This document shows, piece after piece, positions 31,594-38,978 of a stretch of 38,978 nucleotides of DNA. Each line of letters begins with the position of its first letter. The first letter of the stretch is position 1. Origin of the DNA: Chloroflexota bacterium (GTDB lineage Bacteria > Chloroflexota > Dehalococcoidia > Lucifugimonadales > UBA826); NCBI GenBank assembly GCA_003228105.1, contig QGNN01000014.1, forward strand, positions 1-38,978, written 5' to 3'. A program made the translations under genes and the position numbers. Below the pieces are notes generated by a model, which saw only the letters and a program-made list of their open reading frames with translations, was not told where the DNA came from and made no database searches.

Positions 31594-32541
31594 GTGAAAC
31601 TTCAAATAAAAAATATTCAGGGAGAGAACACAGGCGATCTGGAAGTTCGTGACGATGTTTTTGGGGTGCCTGTTAAATCGGCCTTGATTCATCAGGTAAT
31701 GGTGGGCCAGCTGGCCAACAAGAGGCAAGGCACGGCCAAAACCAAAACCAGGTCAGAAGTGTCAGGCGGTGGAGCTAAGCCTCGACCACAAAAGGGTACA
31801 GGTAGTTCCAGACAGGGTTCTACTAGTTCTCCTGTGTGGGTTGGCGGTGGAAGAGCCTTTGGACCTTCTCCACGAAGTTACAGGAAACGGACTCCCAAGA
31901 AGATGAGGCGTTTGGCATTGCTGTCAGTCCTTTCTGATAAGGCCCGCCATTCAGATCTACTTCTTCTTGATTCTCTAGAATTGAAGGAAGGAAAGACAAA
32001 AGAGATTGTAGCGATACTTTCTGATCTGAACGTCTCAAATTCGGCTTTGATAGTGACTGATGGCCCAAATAAAAAGTTGATTCAATCAGCTGGAAATGTT
32101 GGTGGAGTAAGAACTTTACCAGCGCAAGTACTCAATACATTAGAGTTACTTAATAAAAAACAATTAATAATCACGGTTGATGCAGTAAAAAGGATCGAAG
32201 AGTTATGGGGAGGAGTCTATAGGGGGGAAAATTCTTCAAGCGATTCTTCGGGTGAAGAAATTGATGTGGGGAAAGAAGAAGCTCGTGCTGAGCCACAAAT
32301 TGTGGAAGACCCAGAGGAAGAGGTCGTTGTTCAAGAAGGCAACATAACTTCTGTAGAAGAGCTCAACCTTTCAACCAGAACTTGCAACATATTGTTGCAA
32401 GCAGGCGTTACTGAAATCCATGACCTGATCAGCCTATCCAAAGTAGAACTTATGGCTATACAAAGTTTTGGAGAGAAGTCTTATCTGGAACTTCAGCAGC
32501 AGTTGCAAAATATAAAGTTACTACCCTCAGGCTGGGAATAA
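31594..32541 (+). CDS. rplD: 50S ribosomal protein L4 fused to an RNA polymerase alphaCTD-like domain
   Basis: A 315-residue protein, against about 205 for ordinary L4. Residues 1-208 are normal L4: the tunnel loop is GGGAKPRPQKGTGSSRQG (58-75), WVGGGRAFGP (82-91) and the end VDAVKRIEELWG. Residues 211-248 are an acidic, disordered-looking linker. Residues 251-315 match the C-terminal domain of the RNA polymerase alpha subunit: VEELNLSTRTCNILLQAGV, then DLISLSKVEL and IQSFGEKSYLEL. Aligned to E. coli alpha, Arg262, Asn265, Gly293, Lys295, Ser296 and Glu299 correspond to the DNA-contact residues Arg265, Asn268, Gly296, Lys298, Ser299 and Glu302; Cys269 is Ile. No stop, frameshift or internal start with a ribosome site separates the parts. 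Start is GTG 31594; rplW follows after 13 bases. Confidence 0.93.
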   Translation: MKLQIKNIQGENTGDLEVRDDVFGVPVKSALIHQVMVGQLANKRQGTAKTKTRSEVSGGGAKPRPQKGTGSSRQGSTSSPVWVGGGRAFGPSPRSYRKRTPKKMRRLALLSVLSDKARHSDLLLLDSLELKEGKTKEIVAILSDLNVSNSALIVTDGPNKKLIQSAGNVGGVRTLPAQVLNTLELLNKKQLIITVDAVKRIEELWGGVYRGENSSSDSSGEEIDVGKEEARAEPQIVEDPEEEVVVQEGNITSVEELNLSTRTCNILLQAGVTEIHDLISLSKVELMAIQSFGEKSYLELQQQLQNIKLLPSGWE

Positions 32542-32554
32542 AAGGTAAGAAGAG

Positions 32555-32848
32555 ATGAGCAAGCATCATAAATACGCAATTTTAAAGCGACCCTTGATTA
32601 CGGAAAAATCTACTCTGTTGCAAGAAAATGGTCGCTATGTATTTGAAGTCGCCAAAACCGCCACCAAGCTGGAAGTTAAAGAGGCAGTCCAGGAAGTTTT
32701 CGGGGTCACGGTGATTAAAGTCAACACCATGAATGTGAAAGGGAAAATGAAGCGCTTTGGCCCTAAGTTTACCCAGAGACCCTCTTGGAAGAAGGCCGTT
32801 GTTTCGGTGGCTCCCGGGGATTCAATAACTTTGTTTGAGGGAGTTTGA
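32555..32848 (+). CDS. rplW: 50S ribosomal protein L23
   Basis: A 97-residue protein at the exit tunnel, docking site for trigger factor and SRP. It reads [42 protein letters not shown] and [16 protein letters not shown]. Its TGA overlaps the rplB ATG (TGATG). Confidence 0.95.
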   Translation: MSKHHKYAILKRPLITEKSTLLQENGRYVFEVAKTATKLEVKEAVQEVFGVTVIKVNTMNVKGKMKRFGPKFTQRPSWKKAVVSVAPGDSITLFEGV

Positions 32849-33681
32849 TGCCGTTAAAAACTAGAAAGCCAATCACCCCAGGCCAAAGAGGATTAGTACT
32901 TCAGAGTACGGACGATATAACTGAAAGAAAGCCGCGAAAGAACTTAGTCAGGCCTTTGAAGAAAACAGGTGGAAGAAATTCTACTGGGCGTGTAACAGTG
33001 AGGCATCGTGGTGGAGGTCATAAGAGACGATATAGGGTAATAGATTTTAAAAGAGATAATTATGGTGTGCCGGGGACCGTCGCGACCATTGAATATGATC
33101 CTAATCGCTCTTGCAGAATAGCGCTTATTAAGTTTGAGAACGGTGATTGGCGATATATTCTGGCTCCAAATGAAATACATGTGGGAGACCGGGTTAGATC
33201 TGGTGAGGACGCTGATATTCGTCCAGGCCATGCATTGCCATTGGAAAAAATGCCGTCAGGAACTTTGGTACACAATGTCGAATTGACCAAAGGGAAAGGG
33301 GGACAGATTGTGAGAAGTGCGGGTAGCTATGCCCAGGTATTGGCTAGTGAGGGAAAGTACACTTTATTGCGCTTACCCTCCGGAGAAATGAGAAATGTTT
33401 TAAGTACGTGCATGGCGACGGTGGGCCAGTTGAGTGCCCTAGATAAGAAAAATGTGAAACTTGGTAAAGCTGGTAGGAATAGAAACTTGGGCAGAAGGCC
33501 ATCGGTGCGTGGGGTTGCAATGGCTCCAAATGCTCATCCACACGGGGGAGGTGAAGGTAGGTCTCCGATAGGTATGCCTGGACCAAAAACCCCATGGGGT
33601 AAACCTGCTCTTGGATACCGAACCAGGAAAAAGAAGAAACCCTCTAGTAAATTCATAGTAAGAAGAAGATATGACAAGTAA
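32848..33681 (+). CDS. rplB: 50S ribosomal protein L2
   Basis: A 277-residue 23S-binding protein needed for subunit joining and peptidyl transfer. Conserved stretches are [26 protein letters not shown] and the C-terminal [22 protein letters not shown], which holds the conserved His of the peptidyl transferase region. The start is ATG 32848, overlapping the rplW stop; an adjoining in-frame TTG three bases earlier is not needed. Confidence 0.96.
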   Translation: MPLKTRKPITPGQRGLVLQSTDDITERKPRKNLVRPLKKTGGRNSTGRVTVRHRGGGHKRRYRVIDFKRDNYGVPGTVATIEYDPNRSCRIALIKFENGDWRYILAPNEIHVGDRVRSGEDADIRPGHALPLEKMPSGTLVHNVELTKGKGGQIVRSAGSYAQVLASEGKYTLLRLPSGEMRNVLSTCMATVGQLSALDKKNVKLGKAGRNRNLGRRPSVRGVAMAPNAHPHGGGEGRSPIGMPGPKTPWGKPALGYRTRKKKKPSSKFIVRRRYDK

Positions 33682-33702
33682 ATCATTAAGAGGTTTTTCT
33701 AA

Positions 33703-33987
33703 ATGTCGCGTTCAATAAAGAAAGGACCGTACGTGCACCCAAAGTTGGCCAAAAAGATCGACCAAGCAGTTAAATCAAATAGTAGAGAAGTGATAAAAAC
33801 TTGGTCTAGAGCATCTATGATCATGCCTGATATGTTGGGATTAACCATTGCAGTTCACGATGGCAGAAGACATGTGCCGGTATTTGTCACTGAAAATATG
33901 GTTGGCCATAAATTAGGAGAATTTTCACCAACTCGAACTTTTAGAGGTCATTCAACTAAATCGGAAAGAGCGTCTAGGATCGGATAG
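33703..33987 (+). CDS. rpsS: 30S ribosomal protein S19
   Basis: A 94-residue protein of the 30S head: [18 protein letters not shown], then ITVHDG-like [32 protein letters not shown]. Standard position between rplB and rplV. Confidence 0.96.
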   Translation: MSRSIKKGPYVHPKLAKKIDQAVKSNSREVIKTWSRASMIMPDMLGLTIAVHDGRRHVPVFVTENMVGHKLGEFSPTRTFRGHSTKSERASRIG

Positions 33988-34015
33988 AAATATCAACGTT
34001 TACTGAGGAACAGTA

Positions 34016-34354
34016 GTGAGTATAAGAGCAAAATCAAGTAATACAGGCATATCGGTAAAAAAGCTGAAGCCTATAGTTAATTTAGTTAGGGGTATGAAGG
34101 TCGATGAGGCCTTGATAGCCTTGCAATTTATGCAGTCGCCAGCGGCAGCTAGGGTTGCAAAAACTGTAAAATCAGCGGCTTCAAATGCAGAAAATGAATT
34201 GATGGCTCGGAGCGAGGATTTAAAAATAATCGAAATATTTGCTAATGAGGGCCCTCGACTCAAAAGATTTAGAGCTCGAGCGAAGGGAAGGGTTGGACGT
34301 ATTAATAGAAGAAGTAGCCATATAACAGTTGTAGTTGAAGAGGAGGAACTGTAG
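34016..34354 (+). CDS. rplV: 50S ribosomal protein L22
   Basis: A 112-residue protein whose beta-hairpin lines the exit tunnel. It has [21 protein letters not shown] and [29 protein letters not shown]. It starts at GTG 34016, with AGGA upstream. It ends two bases before the rpsC start. Confidence 0.95.
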   Translation: MSIRAKSSNTGISVKKLKPIVNLVRGMKVDEALIALQFMQSPAAARVAKTVKSAASNAENELMARSEDLKIIEIFANEGPRLKRFRARAKGRVGRINRRSSHITVVVEEEEL

Positions 34355-34355
34355 T

Positions 34356-35192
34356 TTGGGACAAAAAATTCACCCTAATGGTTTTAGAGTAGGCATCACT
34401 AGAGATTGGCATGCTACTTGGTTTGCTGGGCAAAAGGACTACGCTAGCCTTGTGAAAGAGGATATTAGTATCCGCCGAGCAATCGATGCGATGTATCAAG
34501 ATGCTGGAATATCAAAAGTTGATATTGAAAGGGATTCTAATGAGGTGGCAGTTACCATCCACACCGCAAGGCCGGGTATTGTGATTGGTAGAGGGGGGGT
34601 GAGGGTGGACGAGCTTAGGAAAGATTTGGAAACTCTCACAGGAAGCCGAAGAGCCAAACTCAATGTAGTAGAGGTTAAGCAAGCAGAATTAGATGCCTAT
34701 CTCGTAGCTCGCAACGTCGCCGATCAACTTGAAAGGAGAATAGCCTTTAGAAGAGCTATTCGACAGGCAGTAATGCGAACAATGCAGGCTGGGGCTGAGG
34801 GAATAAAAATCGCAGCTTCAGGAAGACTTGCTGGTGCAGATATAGCTAGATCAGAGAAGGCCATGGAAGGAAGGGTTCCCTTGCACACCCTCAGGGCAGA
34901 CATAGATTATGGATTAGCAGAGGCTCAAACAGAGTTTGGTGTCATTGGGGTAAAAGTATGGATTTGTAGGGGAGAAATATTGAACCCCACGATAATCGGG
35001 GAAAATTCATCGAGTTCAGAACAAACTGCTGCTTCAAACGAAATAGATGAAATAGATGTGGCGCCAATTCAGGTGGTGGTTACGGCTCAAGAGGATAATC
35101 CCGTTTCTACAGGATCTTCGTTGGATCAAACAAAATCGGTGAACGAAGACGACAAAGAAAATGAAGGAGCAAGTAAAGATGCTTCAACCTAA
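34356..35192 (+). CDS. rpsC: 30S ribosomal protein S3 with acidic C-terminal extension
   Basis: A 278-residue protein, against 233 in E. coli. Residues 1-214 are ordinary S3: [17 protein letters not shown] at the start, the KH loop [19 protein letters not shown] near 79-97, and [22 protein letters not shown]. Residues 215-278 are a Ser/Glu/Asp-rich tail of low complexity that would be disordered at the mRNA entry side. The start is TTG 34356, nine bases after AGGAGG inside the end of rplV; an ATG at 34335 would add foreign residues. It overlaps rplP by 14 bases. Confidence 0.94.
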   Translation: MGQKIHPNGFRVGITRDWHATWFAGQKDYASLVKEDISIRRAIDAMYQDAGISKVDIERDSNEVAVTIHTARPGIVIGRGGVRVDELRKDLETLTGSRRAKLNVVEVKQAELDAYLVARNVADQLERRIAFRRAIRQAVMRTMQAGAEGIKIAASGRLAGADIARSEKAMEGRVPLHTLRADIDYGLAEAQTEFGVIGVKVWICRGEILNPTIIGENSSSSEQTAASNEIDEIDVAPIQVVVTAQEDNPVSTGSSLDQTKSVNEDDKENEGASKDAST

Positions 35193-35604
35193 AAGGGTAA
35201 AATACAGAAACCACCATAGTGGTAGGAGGAAAGGGTTAGCTGTTGCTGGTAGTTCCTTAAATTTCGGAGATTTTGGACTTAAGGCCACGGAAAACGCTTG
35301 GGTAACTTCTAGACAAATCGAGGCTGCCAGAAGAGCTATGACTAGGTATGCCAGGAGGGGCGGAAGAATGTGGGTAAGAGTGTTCCCTGACAAAAGTGTA
35401 ACGGCTAGGGCTGCAGAAACCAGGATGGGGAAAGGTAAGGGGGTTCCAGATCATTGGGTTGCGGTTGTTAAACCAGGGAAAATAATGTTTGAGATGGCCG
35501 GTATACCGGAGGAAACTGCTAAACATGCACTTACTTTGGCCGCATCAAAAATGCCTATGGGAACCCGAATTGTTTCTAGGACTAATGTAAGGTCTAAAGA
35601 ATAG
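35179..35604 (+). CDS. rplP: 50S ribosomal protein L16
   Basis: A 141-residue protein that organises the A-site tRNA elbow region. It begins [21 protein letters not shown] and has [27 protein letters not shown] 35179 is chosen as the family start and has AGGAG nine bases before it; an in-frame ATG at 35161 would add six residues. Confidence 0.95.
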   Translation: MLQPKRVKYRNHHSGRRKGLAVAGSSLNFGDFGLKATENAWVTSRQIEAARRAMTRYARRGGRMWVRVFPDKSVTARAAETRMGKGKGVPDHWVAVVKPGKIMFEMAGIPEETAKHALTLAASKMPMGTRIVSRTNVRSKE

Positions 35605-35654
35605 AATAATTAACAAACCAAGGAAAAACTTCAAACCACAACAGTGAGCTAATT

Positions 35655-35861
35655 ATGGCGGAGATTGACGACATTAGAAATATGAATGATCAAGATTTAG
35701 AAGAGAATCTTGATTCTATCCAGAAAGACCTTATGAATTTGAGATTTAGAACTGCAACAATGCAACTTACCGACACCAACGCAGTAAAAAGAACTCAAAG
35801 GAAGATAGCAAGAATAATGACAGTTATAAGAGAAAGAGAGATATCAGAGAGTTCCTTATGA
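35655..35861 (+). CDS. rpmC: 50S ribosomal protein L29
   Basis: A 68-residue helical hairpin protein near the tunnel exit, with [24 protein letters not shown] and [18 protein letters not shown]. It overlaps rpsQ by four bases (ATGA). Confidence 0.93.
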   Translation: MAEIDDIRNMNDQDLEENLDSIQKDLMNLRFRTATMQLTDTNAVKRTQRKIARIMTVIREREISESSL

Positions 35862-36181
35862 GTAACGACCGTAGAAAAATAAGGGTGGGGCGAGTAGTCA
35901 GCCAGAAAATGGATAAAACCGTCGTCGTTTCGGTTGAATGGAGTCAGCCTCACCGAATATATAGGAAAAATGTCAAACGCTGGAATAAATTTATGGTTCA
36001 CGACGAGGAGAACTCTTGCAATCTTGGTGATACGGTTCGGATTGTAGAAACTAGACCTTTGTCTAAAACCAAAAGATGGAGAGTGACTGAAATAATACAA
36101 AAAGGTGATGTGGCAGAGGTTCAGCCGGGAGAGATAACTGTGCCTGGAATGAATGAAGATGATGGTAAAGAAAGCGAGTAA
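35858..36181 (+). CDS. rpsQ: 30S ribosomal protein S17
   Basis: A 107-residue S17, longer than the 84 residues of E. coli. The core has [18 protein letters not shown] and [26 protein letters not shown]. The last 25 residues are an extra acidic tail ending NEDDGKESE. Confidence 0.94.
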   Translation: MSNDRRKIRVGRVVSQKMDKTVVVSVEWSQPHRIYRKNVKRWNKFMVHDEENSCNLGDTVRIVETRPLSKTKRWRVTEIIQKGDVAEVQPGEITVPGMNEDDGKESE

Positions 36182-36198
36182 ATGTTGAGGCGACAACG

Positions 36199-36567
36199 AT
36201 GATACAAATATATACAAGATTAAAGGTCGCAGACAACTCTGGCGCAAAGGTCATAAGTTGTATAGGTGTGCCCGGTGGGTCTGGGAAAAAATATGCTTGG
36301 CTGGGTGAAGTAATAGTTGCCTCAGTAAAAGATGCTGCACCTGGAGGTGGGGTGAAAAAGGGTGAGGTAGTTAAGGCCGTGGTTGTGAGGACCGCAAAAT
36401 CTCATCGAAGAAAAGACGGATCACACATTAAATCTGATGAGAACGCAGCCGTGATCATTAATGAAGACAAAATGCCTCGAGGAACTCGTATTTTCGGGCC
36501 CGTAGCTCGAGAATTAAGGGATAAAGATTTTATGAGAATTGTGTCTCTTGCCCCGGAGGTCATCTAA
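36199..36567 (+). CDS. rplN: 50S ribosomal protein L14
   Basis: A 122-residue protein of the subunit interface: [24 protein letters not shown], then [16 protein letters not shown] and the end [23 protein letters not shown]. Standard length and position. Confidence 0.97.
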   Translation: MIQIYTRLKVADNSGAKVISCIGVPGGSGKKYAWLGEVIVASVKDAAPGGGVKKGEVVKAVVVRTAKSHRRKDGSHIKSDENAAVIINEDKMPRGTRIFGPVARELRDKDFMRIVSLAPEVI

Positions 36568-36570
36568 GAA

Positions 36571-36879
36571 ATGAAGATAAGGAAAAACGACAACGTGCTG
36601 GTGATTAAGGGAAAGGACAAAGGTAGGCAAGGACCGGTCCAGAGTGTATTTCCAGGTACTAGAAAAGTTTTAGTTGAAGGCATTAATATAGTTAAACGAC
36701 ACAGAAAAGCTCAAGGCATGAGTGGTGCTGAAATTGTGGAGAAAGAACTCCCAGTAGCGATTGCTAACGTGATGCTTGTTTGTACCCACTGCCAAAAGCC
36801 GGCAAAGGTAGCAAGCAAAATAATGGGAGACGGTTCGAAAGGGAGAATCTGCAAAAATTGCGAAGAGGTTATTGAATAA
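36571..36879 (+). CDS. rplX: 50S ribosomal protein L24 with Cys-pair zinc-ribbon end
   Basis: A 102-residue assembly initiator protein. The KOW motif is [25 protein letters not shown]. The C-terminus carries two Cys pairs (CTHC at about 77-80 and CKNC near 95-98), a zinc-ribbon-like end known from many bacterial L24 proteins. Its TAA overlaps the rplE ATG by one base. Confidence 0.95.
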   Translation: MKIRKNDNVLVIKGKDKGRQGPVQSVFPGTRKVLVEGINIVKRHRKAQGMSGAEIVEKELPVAIANVMLVCTHCQKPAKVASKIMGDGSKGRICKNCEEVIE

Positions 36880-37466
36880 TGCCAGATGATAATATCAATC
36901 AATCTGCTGCCCCGAGTGGTAGTACACCTCGCCTTCTACAAAAGGTACGAGATGAGATAGGTCCGGAGATGATGAAGGAATTTGGTTACAGTAGCGTGAT
37001 GCAGGTACCTCGTTTGGACAAAGTAGTTATCAATATTGGGTTAGGAGAAGCCTTACAAAATGCTAAAGCCATTGAAAGTGTGACGGCTGATCTGAGCCGT
37101 ATTACAGGCCAAAGGCCGGTGACCACTAAGGCTAAGAAATCGATAGCAGGGTTCAAGATAAGAGAAGGAATGCCCATTGGTGCCATGGTGACTATAAGAG
37201 GCCGAAGAATGTACGAATTTACTGATAGGCTTTTGAATGCATCATTGCCAAGAATAAGGGACTTCCAAGGCCTTTCAAGAAATTCTTTCGACGGTAGGGG
37301 AAATTATTCAATTGGAATAAGGGAACACACCATATTTCCGGAAATCGATTACAACTCGATTGATAGGATACGCGGTATGCAAATTGTGATAGTTACATCT
37401 GCCGTAAATGATCAAGAAGGTATGAGGTTCTTAGAATTGGCTGGGATGCCTTTTATAAGAAACTAA
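36879..37466 (+). CDS. rplE: 50S ribosomal protein L5
   Basis: A 195-residue protein of the central protuberance that binds 5S rRNA. The core has [39 protein letters not shown] and [18 protein letters not shown]. About 15 extra residues precede the usual start, rich in Asn, Ser and Asp. Confidence 0.96.
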   Translation: MPDDNINQSAAPSGSTPRLLQKVRDEIGPEMMKEFGYSSVMQVPRLDKVVINIGLGEALQNAKAIESVTADLSRITGQRPVTTKAKKSIAGFKIREGMPIGAMVTIRGRRMYEFTDRLLNASLPRIRDFQGLSRNSFDGRGNYSIGIREHTIFPEIDYNSIDRIRGMQIVIVTSAVNDQEGMRFLELAGMPFIRN

Positions 37467-37511
37467 GCAATCGAATAAAATTAGGATTAATAATTTTCTA
37501 AGGATATAAAA

Positions 37512-37817
37512 GTGGCAAAGAAATCATCTGTTGCAAGGAATGAGAAGAGAAAAAGACTGTCGGAAAAGTATGCTGAGAAAAGGCAACAACTTCAGGGCAT
37601 TATAAAGAACACCAATTCATCTTTGGAGGCGCGTGCGGAGGCTAGAATAGAGATGTCAAAATTGCCTAGAAATGCTAATCCAGTACGAATAAGAAATCGG
37701 TGCCAGATAACTGGTAGGCCTCATGGTTATATCAGATATTTTGGTCTGTCTCGTATAGCCTTTCGTGAGATGGCACATGCGGGTGAGCTACCTGGTGTAA
37801 AAAAGGCAAGTTGGTAG
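37512..37817 (+). CDS. rpsN: 30S ribosomal protein S14, long zinc-free form
   Basis: A 101-residue S14 of the long type, as in E. coli. It has [19 protein letters not shown], the ILE-like [43 protein letters not shown] and the end [18 protein letters not shown]. Only one Cys is present, so the zinc site of the short form is absent. It starts at GTG 37512. Confidence 0.95.
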   Translation: MAKKSSVARNEKRKRLSEKYAEKRQQLQGIIKNTNSSLEARAEARIEMSKLPRNANPVRIRNRCQITGRPHGYIRYFGLSRIAFREMAHAGELPGVKKASW

Positions 37818-37827
37818 GTAAAAGAAT

Positions 37828-38229
37828 ATGTCAGTAACAGATCCGATAGCAGATATGCTCACAAGAATTCGAAATGCAGTGATGATTGGCCATGAATCAG
37901 TCGATGTCCCAGTCTCTAACTTAAAGGTAGAGATAGCTCAAATATTGGAAAAGGAAGGGTTTGTGGAAGGGTATGAGATACAGAATGAGGGTCAAATTGA
38001 TGCAACTATACAACTGAACCTCCATTATTGGCAAAAAGGAGAACCTGGAATAACTGGATTAAAACGAATCAGCAAACCAGGTCTTCGTATATACTCAAAA
38101 AACAGCGAATTACCGATTGTGTATGGCAATAGAGGAATTGCTGTGATCTCAACAAATAAAGGTGTTATGACCGGGATAGAGGCAAAACGGAGTGGGGTAG
38201 GTGGTGAGGTTTTATTCTACGTTTGGTAG
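37828..38229 (+). CDS. rpsH: 30S ribosomal protein S8
   Basis: A 133-residue protein that binds the central domain of 16S rRNA: DPIADMLTRIRNAVMIGHESVDVP and the C-terminal GNRGIAVISTNKGVMTGIEAKRSGVGGEVLFYVW. Standard spc-operon position. Confidence 0.96.
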   Translation: MSVTDPIADMLTRIRNAVMIGHESVDVPVSNLKVEIAQILEKEGFVEGYEIQNEGQIDATIQLNLHYWQKGEPGITGLKRISKPGLRIYSKNSELPIVYGNRGIAVISTNKGVMTGIEAKRSGVGGEVLFYVW

Positions 38230-38240
38230 GGAGAATTTTT

Positions 38241-38783
38241 ATGTCAAGAATTGGAAATCAATCAATACAAATACCATCAGGCGTCGATGTAACTATCGAT
38301 GGGACAGAAGTCACAGTAAAGGGTCCCAAGGGTAGCCTAAGTCAAAATTTTCACCAGGATATGGTGATTAGTCGAGATGGAGACATAGTCAAAGTCACTA
38401 GACCTAGTGACGAAAGCGAGCATAAAGCTTTTCATGGACTGACCAGAAGCCTATTATTCAATATGGTAGAGGGAGTTAGTGAAGGGTTTACTAAAGAATT
38501 GGAATTAGTAGGTGTCGGGTACAGGGTGCAACAAAAAGGAAAAGGAATAACTTTGAATGTCATGTTCAGCCATTCAGTGGAAATACAACCTGATTTGGGC
38601 GTTGAATTAGAAGTGGACGGAAATACGCATATAAAAGTGTCAGGTATTGATAAACAGGCTGTTGGTCAATTGGCGTCCCATATTCGCAAGGTAAGACCAC
38701 CAAACGTATATACGGGTAAGGGCATCAGGTATGCTGGCGAGATGGTGAAGCTGAAACCTGGGAAGAGTGCAAGGAGAACCTAA
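38241..38783 (+). CDS. rplF: 50S ribosomal protein L6
   Basis: A 180-residue two-domain protein near the factor-binding site. It begins MSRIGNQSIQIPSGVDVTIDG and contains VKGPKGSLSQNF, FTKELELVGVGYRVQ and IRKVRPPNVYTGKGIRYAGE. ATG 38241 is preferred over an upstream GTG at 38223 because GGGAG stands seven bases before it. Confidence 0.95.
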   Translation: MSRIGNQSIQIPSGVDVTIDGTEVTVKGPKGSLSQNFHQDMVISRDGDIVKVTRPSDESEHKAFHGLTRSLLFNMVEGVSEGFTKELELVGVGYRVQQKGKGITLNVMFSHSVEIQPDLGVELEVDGNTHIKVSGIDKQAVGQLASHIRKVRPPNVYTGKGIRYAGEMVKLKPGKSARRT

Positions 38784-38786
38784 ATT

Positions 38787-38978
38787 ATGTCAGCTACAAA
38801 TGGAAAAATGAGAAGGGTGGTTCGTCATAAAAGACTGAGGTCTAAGATTTCAGGCACCGCCGAGAGACCGCGTTTAGCAGTCTATAGAAGTATTTCACAC
38901 ATATATGCCCAATTGATTGATGATGTGGAAGGAAGCACTATTGCAGCTGCCTCTTCTCTAGAGAATAAAGATAAAGAT
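38787..38978 (+). CDS. rplR: 50S ribosomal protein L18, cut by right window edge
   Basis: The first 64 residues of L18 are visible: [28 protein letters not shown], then [22 protein letters not shown]18 joins 5S rRNA to the 50S subunit. It follows rplF after three bases, with AGGAG at 38772-38776 inside the end of rplF. Confidence 0.92.
   Translation, partial: MSATNGKMRRVVRHKRLRSKISGTAERPRLAVYRSISHIYAQLIDDVEGSTIAAASSLENKDKD

Noticed and set aside
32224-32541. L4 extension as a separate downstream gene or an assembly join
   Set aside because: The frame is continuous, no ATG/GTG/TTG with a ribosome site lies near residue 245, and rplW follows after the usual short gap. An assembly join is unlikely but needs read support.
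1-38978. CRISPR arrays, insertion sequences or toxin-antitoxin pairs
   Set aside because: No regularly spaced direct repeats, transposase genes or paired small toxin/antitoxin genes were seen.

Overview
The window looks like the chromosome of a free-living, moderately AT-rich bacterium, most likely a Chloroflexota member of the Dehalococcoidia/SAR202 kind. This placement is inferred from protein character (RF1 with a GGQNVQKVATAVR-type loop, a GuaB3-type IMP dehydrogenase, many TTG/GTG starts, fusA directly followed by rpsJ) and is not proven. I saw no rRNA, tRNA, CRISPR array or insertion sequence.

Layout. (1) Bases 1-3660 are an accessory-looking stretch: the start of a primase-polymerase gene leaving the left edge, a coiled-coil lipoprotein, two diverged copies of a small putative DNA-binding protein family, and a possibly broken small membrane protein. 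(2) Bases 3784-6201 hold two GNAT acetyltransferases around a CapA-like metallophosphatase. (3) Bases 6433-11746 hold prfA-prmC, a convergent guaB3-type gene, then queG overlapping a gene that resembles the Nmad3 nucleotide-modification family. (4) Bases 11761-13894 form a metal-transport module: a near-consensus promoter, a 19-bp palindrome just downstream of it, an ABC ATPase with an unusual cysteine-rich N-terminus, an ABC-3 permease, and a convergent, overlapping Fur-family regulator. (5) Bases 15403-19696 form a thiamine-precursor salvage operon: extended -10 promoter, TPP riboswitch with a readable antiterminator/terminator switch, ThiZ/ThiX/ThiY importer, TenA and ThiD. MFS transporters flank it on both sides. 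(6) Bases 21057-25947 hold an M24 peptidase and hisS on the minus strand and a divergent bifunctional RSH (ppGpp) gene. (7) From 25981 to the right edge is a long ribosomal block: rpsT-rpsP-khpA-rimM, then, behind a perfect consensus promoter, rpsL-rpsG-fusA-rpsJ-rplC-rplD-rplW-rplB-rpsS-rplV-rpsC-rplP-rpmC-rpsQ-rplN-rplX-rplE-rpsN-rpsH-rplF-rplR (cut by the edge). There is no tuf gene between fusA and rpsJ.

The most striking observation is ribosomal protein L4 (rplD, 31594-32541). It carries an acidic linker and a C-terminal domain that reads as an RNA polymerase alpha-subunit C-terminal domain, keeping the residues that alphaCTD uses to contact DNA. In E. coli, L4 is the transcriptional and translational regulator of its own operon, so a built-in polymerase/DNA-contact module would be a notable variation. 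Other points of interest are the Cys-to-none change in TenA, a natural Arg at the streptomycin-resistance Lys position of S12, acidic tails on S3, S17 and S16, the riboswitch switch design, the Fur-type operator, and the paralogous small-protein family beside a primase-polymerase.
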